From positions 1 through 25,315 of the forward strand of contig CAKPNJ010000014.1 of NCBI GenBank assembly GCA_934168365.1: 25,315 nt of DNA, in the 5' to 3' direction. Origin of the DNA: an uncultured Clostridia bacterium (lineage in GTDB: Bacteria > Bacillota > Clostridia > TANB77 > CAG-508). This document shows, in pieces, positions 24,648 through 25,315 of the stretch. A program made the position numbers and the translations under genes. A model generated the notes under the pieces. That model was not told the DNA's origin and searched no databases. It was given only the letters and a program-made list of their open reading frames with translations. Numbering within the stretch: the stretch's first letter is position 1; each line of letters opens with the position of its first letter.

Positions 24648-25315
24648 ATGCAAATGAAAAATAAGTTGAAAAGTGAAAAAGGGGTTATGGCTGCATATGT
24701 TGCTATTGCAGTAGTAACATTTACAATAATTATAACTGCACTTTTTTCAATGGCAGTTACTACAAGAAAAAACCAGATAAAAACACTTATAAAAGTAAAA
24801 GAAGTGTATGAGCAAGACAATAACAAAAAAGAGCAGATATATTTAGCAAAGAAAGAACAGATTGAACGACAATTGCCAAGTACAGATGACACAAATCCAT
24901 ATTATCCAGATGATACATTTGAGAAAGATCCAGATACTAACTTAAATGATGGACTAGTAATACGAGATTCAGAAGGAAATGAATATGTATGGATAGAAGT
25001 ACCAAGAAGTTTATATGCAAATAGTAGTTATAACACAAAAACAACAACAGCAGACCAGAAACCTACAAGCTCAACAGATTATGATAAAATAGAATATTGT
25101 TTGCATAAATATACAGATTATTATAGAAGAGACAAAAGTGGAACATTAACAAGTTATAAAGACGAATATTATTCAGATGATGTAACAGGCTTAACAAGTG
25201 ACGAATATACAGCCTTAAAACAAAAAATGTTAAAAAGTGTATATGAAAATGGAGGATTTTGGATAGGAAGATATGAGGCTGGAATAACAAAAAATAGAAC
25301 TTCGAAAGATGAAAA
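24648..25315 (+). CDS. Prepilin-like membrane/surface protein (partial, runs off the window)
   Basis: The first 222 codons of an open frame with no stop before the window edge. Residues 1-12 are basic and end in KSEKG, followed by a hydrophobic stretch of about 25 residues (VMAAYVAIAVVTFTIIITALF), the layout of a class III/type IV prepilin cleaved after G12, although the Glu usually found at position 5 of the mature protein is Tyr here. A charged, probably coiled section (about 45-75) follows, then an acidic linker and a region with EYVWIEVP (near 108) and GGFWIGRYEAG (near 205), which recall the start of formylglycine-generating-enzyme-like (SUMF1-type) folds. Surface or pilus-associated location is inferred; the C-terminal part that would settle the fold is missing. 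AAAGGAAAG precedes the ATG. Confidence 0.65.
   Translation, partial: MQMKNKLKSEKGVMAAYVAIAVVTFTIIITALFSMAVTTRKNQIKTLIKVKEVYEQDNNKKEQIYLAKKEQIERQLPSTDDTNPYYPDDTFEKDPDTNLNDGLVIRDSEGNEYVWIEVPRSLYANSSYNTKTTTADQKPTSSTDYDKIEYCLHKYTDYYRRDKSGTLTSYKDEYYSDDVTGLTSDEYTALKQKMLKSVYENGGFWIGRYEAGITKNRTSKDE

Noticed and set aside
1..25315. tRNA, rRNA, CRISPR array, insertion sequence or phage genes
   Set aside because: No cloverleaf, rRNA core, regular short repeat-spacer pattern, transposase or integrase motif was seen on either strand.

Overview
The window is about 70% A+T and looks like the chromosome of an anaerobic, low-GC Gram-positive bacterium of the Clostridia. The evidence is sortase-type surface proteins, a CwlD spore-cortex amidase, a WalR/WalK system, RicT, ferredoxins and a pyruvate:ferredoxin oxidoreductase, with heavy use of AGA and ATA codons. 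An uncultured gut lineage is a guess, not a result.

Layout. (1) 1-4924, cell surface: the tail of an LPTTG-anchored protein, a strong terminator, then a 385-base gap (134-518). The gap holds two sigma-A-type promoters, three WalR-consensus half-sites spaced 11 bp apart and a weak leader hairpin; 228-290 shows nothing convincing. It precedes a 1454-residue predicted thioester adhesin with five FDLALRKF repeat domains. (2) 4925-6924: a two-gene operon of a membrane-anchored Ig-like protein and a diverged receiver-GGDDF diguanylate cyclase, ended by a bidirectional terminator. (3) 6922-7635: cwlD on the minus strand. (4) 7636-7752: a short divergent gap rich in dyads, including a 16-bp RNA stem that would bury the ribosome binding site of the next gene. 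(5) 7753-15858: a complete 2701-residue cyclic beta-1,2-glucan synthase. (6) 15957-16232: an unrecognised 91-residue membrane protein with atypical codon use. (7) 16300-21418: four 11-bp direct repeats and a promoter, then walR-walK-lepB-holB-ricT-ferredoxin, closely spaced and probably one operon. (8) 21458-24488, minus strand: porC-porD-porA-porB, the four-subunit pyruvate:ferredoxin oxidoreductase, with its own consensus promoter. (9) 24588-25315: a promoter and the start of a prepilin-like surface protein that runs off the window.

How it fits together (inference). Much of the window concerns the cell envelope: covalent adhesin, surface anchor protein, Ig-like membrane protein, signal peptidase, spore-cortex amidase, large extracellular glucan enzyme, and the WalRK system that in relatives controls wall metabolism. 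WalR-type half-sites upstream of the adhesin and 11-bp repeats upstream of walR suggest that the regulator encoded here controls both. The diguanylate cyclase next to the adhesin suggests c-di-GMP input to surface behaviour. The por operon and ferredoxin are central anaerobic metabolism and look like ordinary neighbours.
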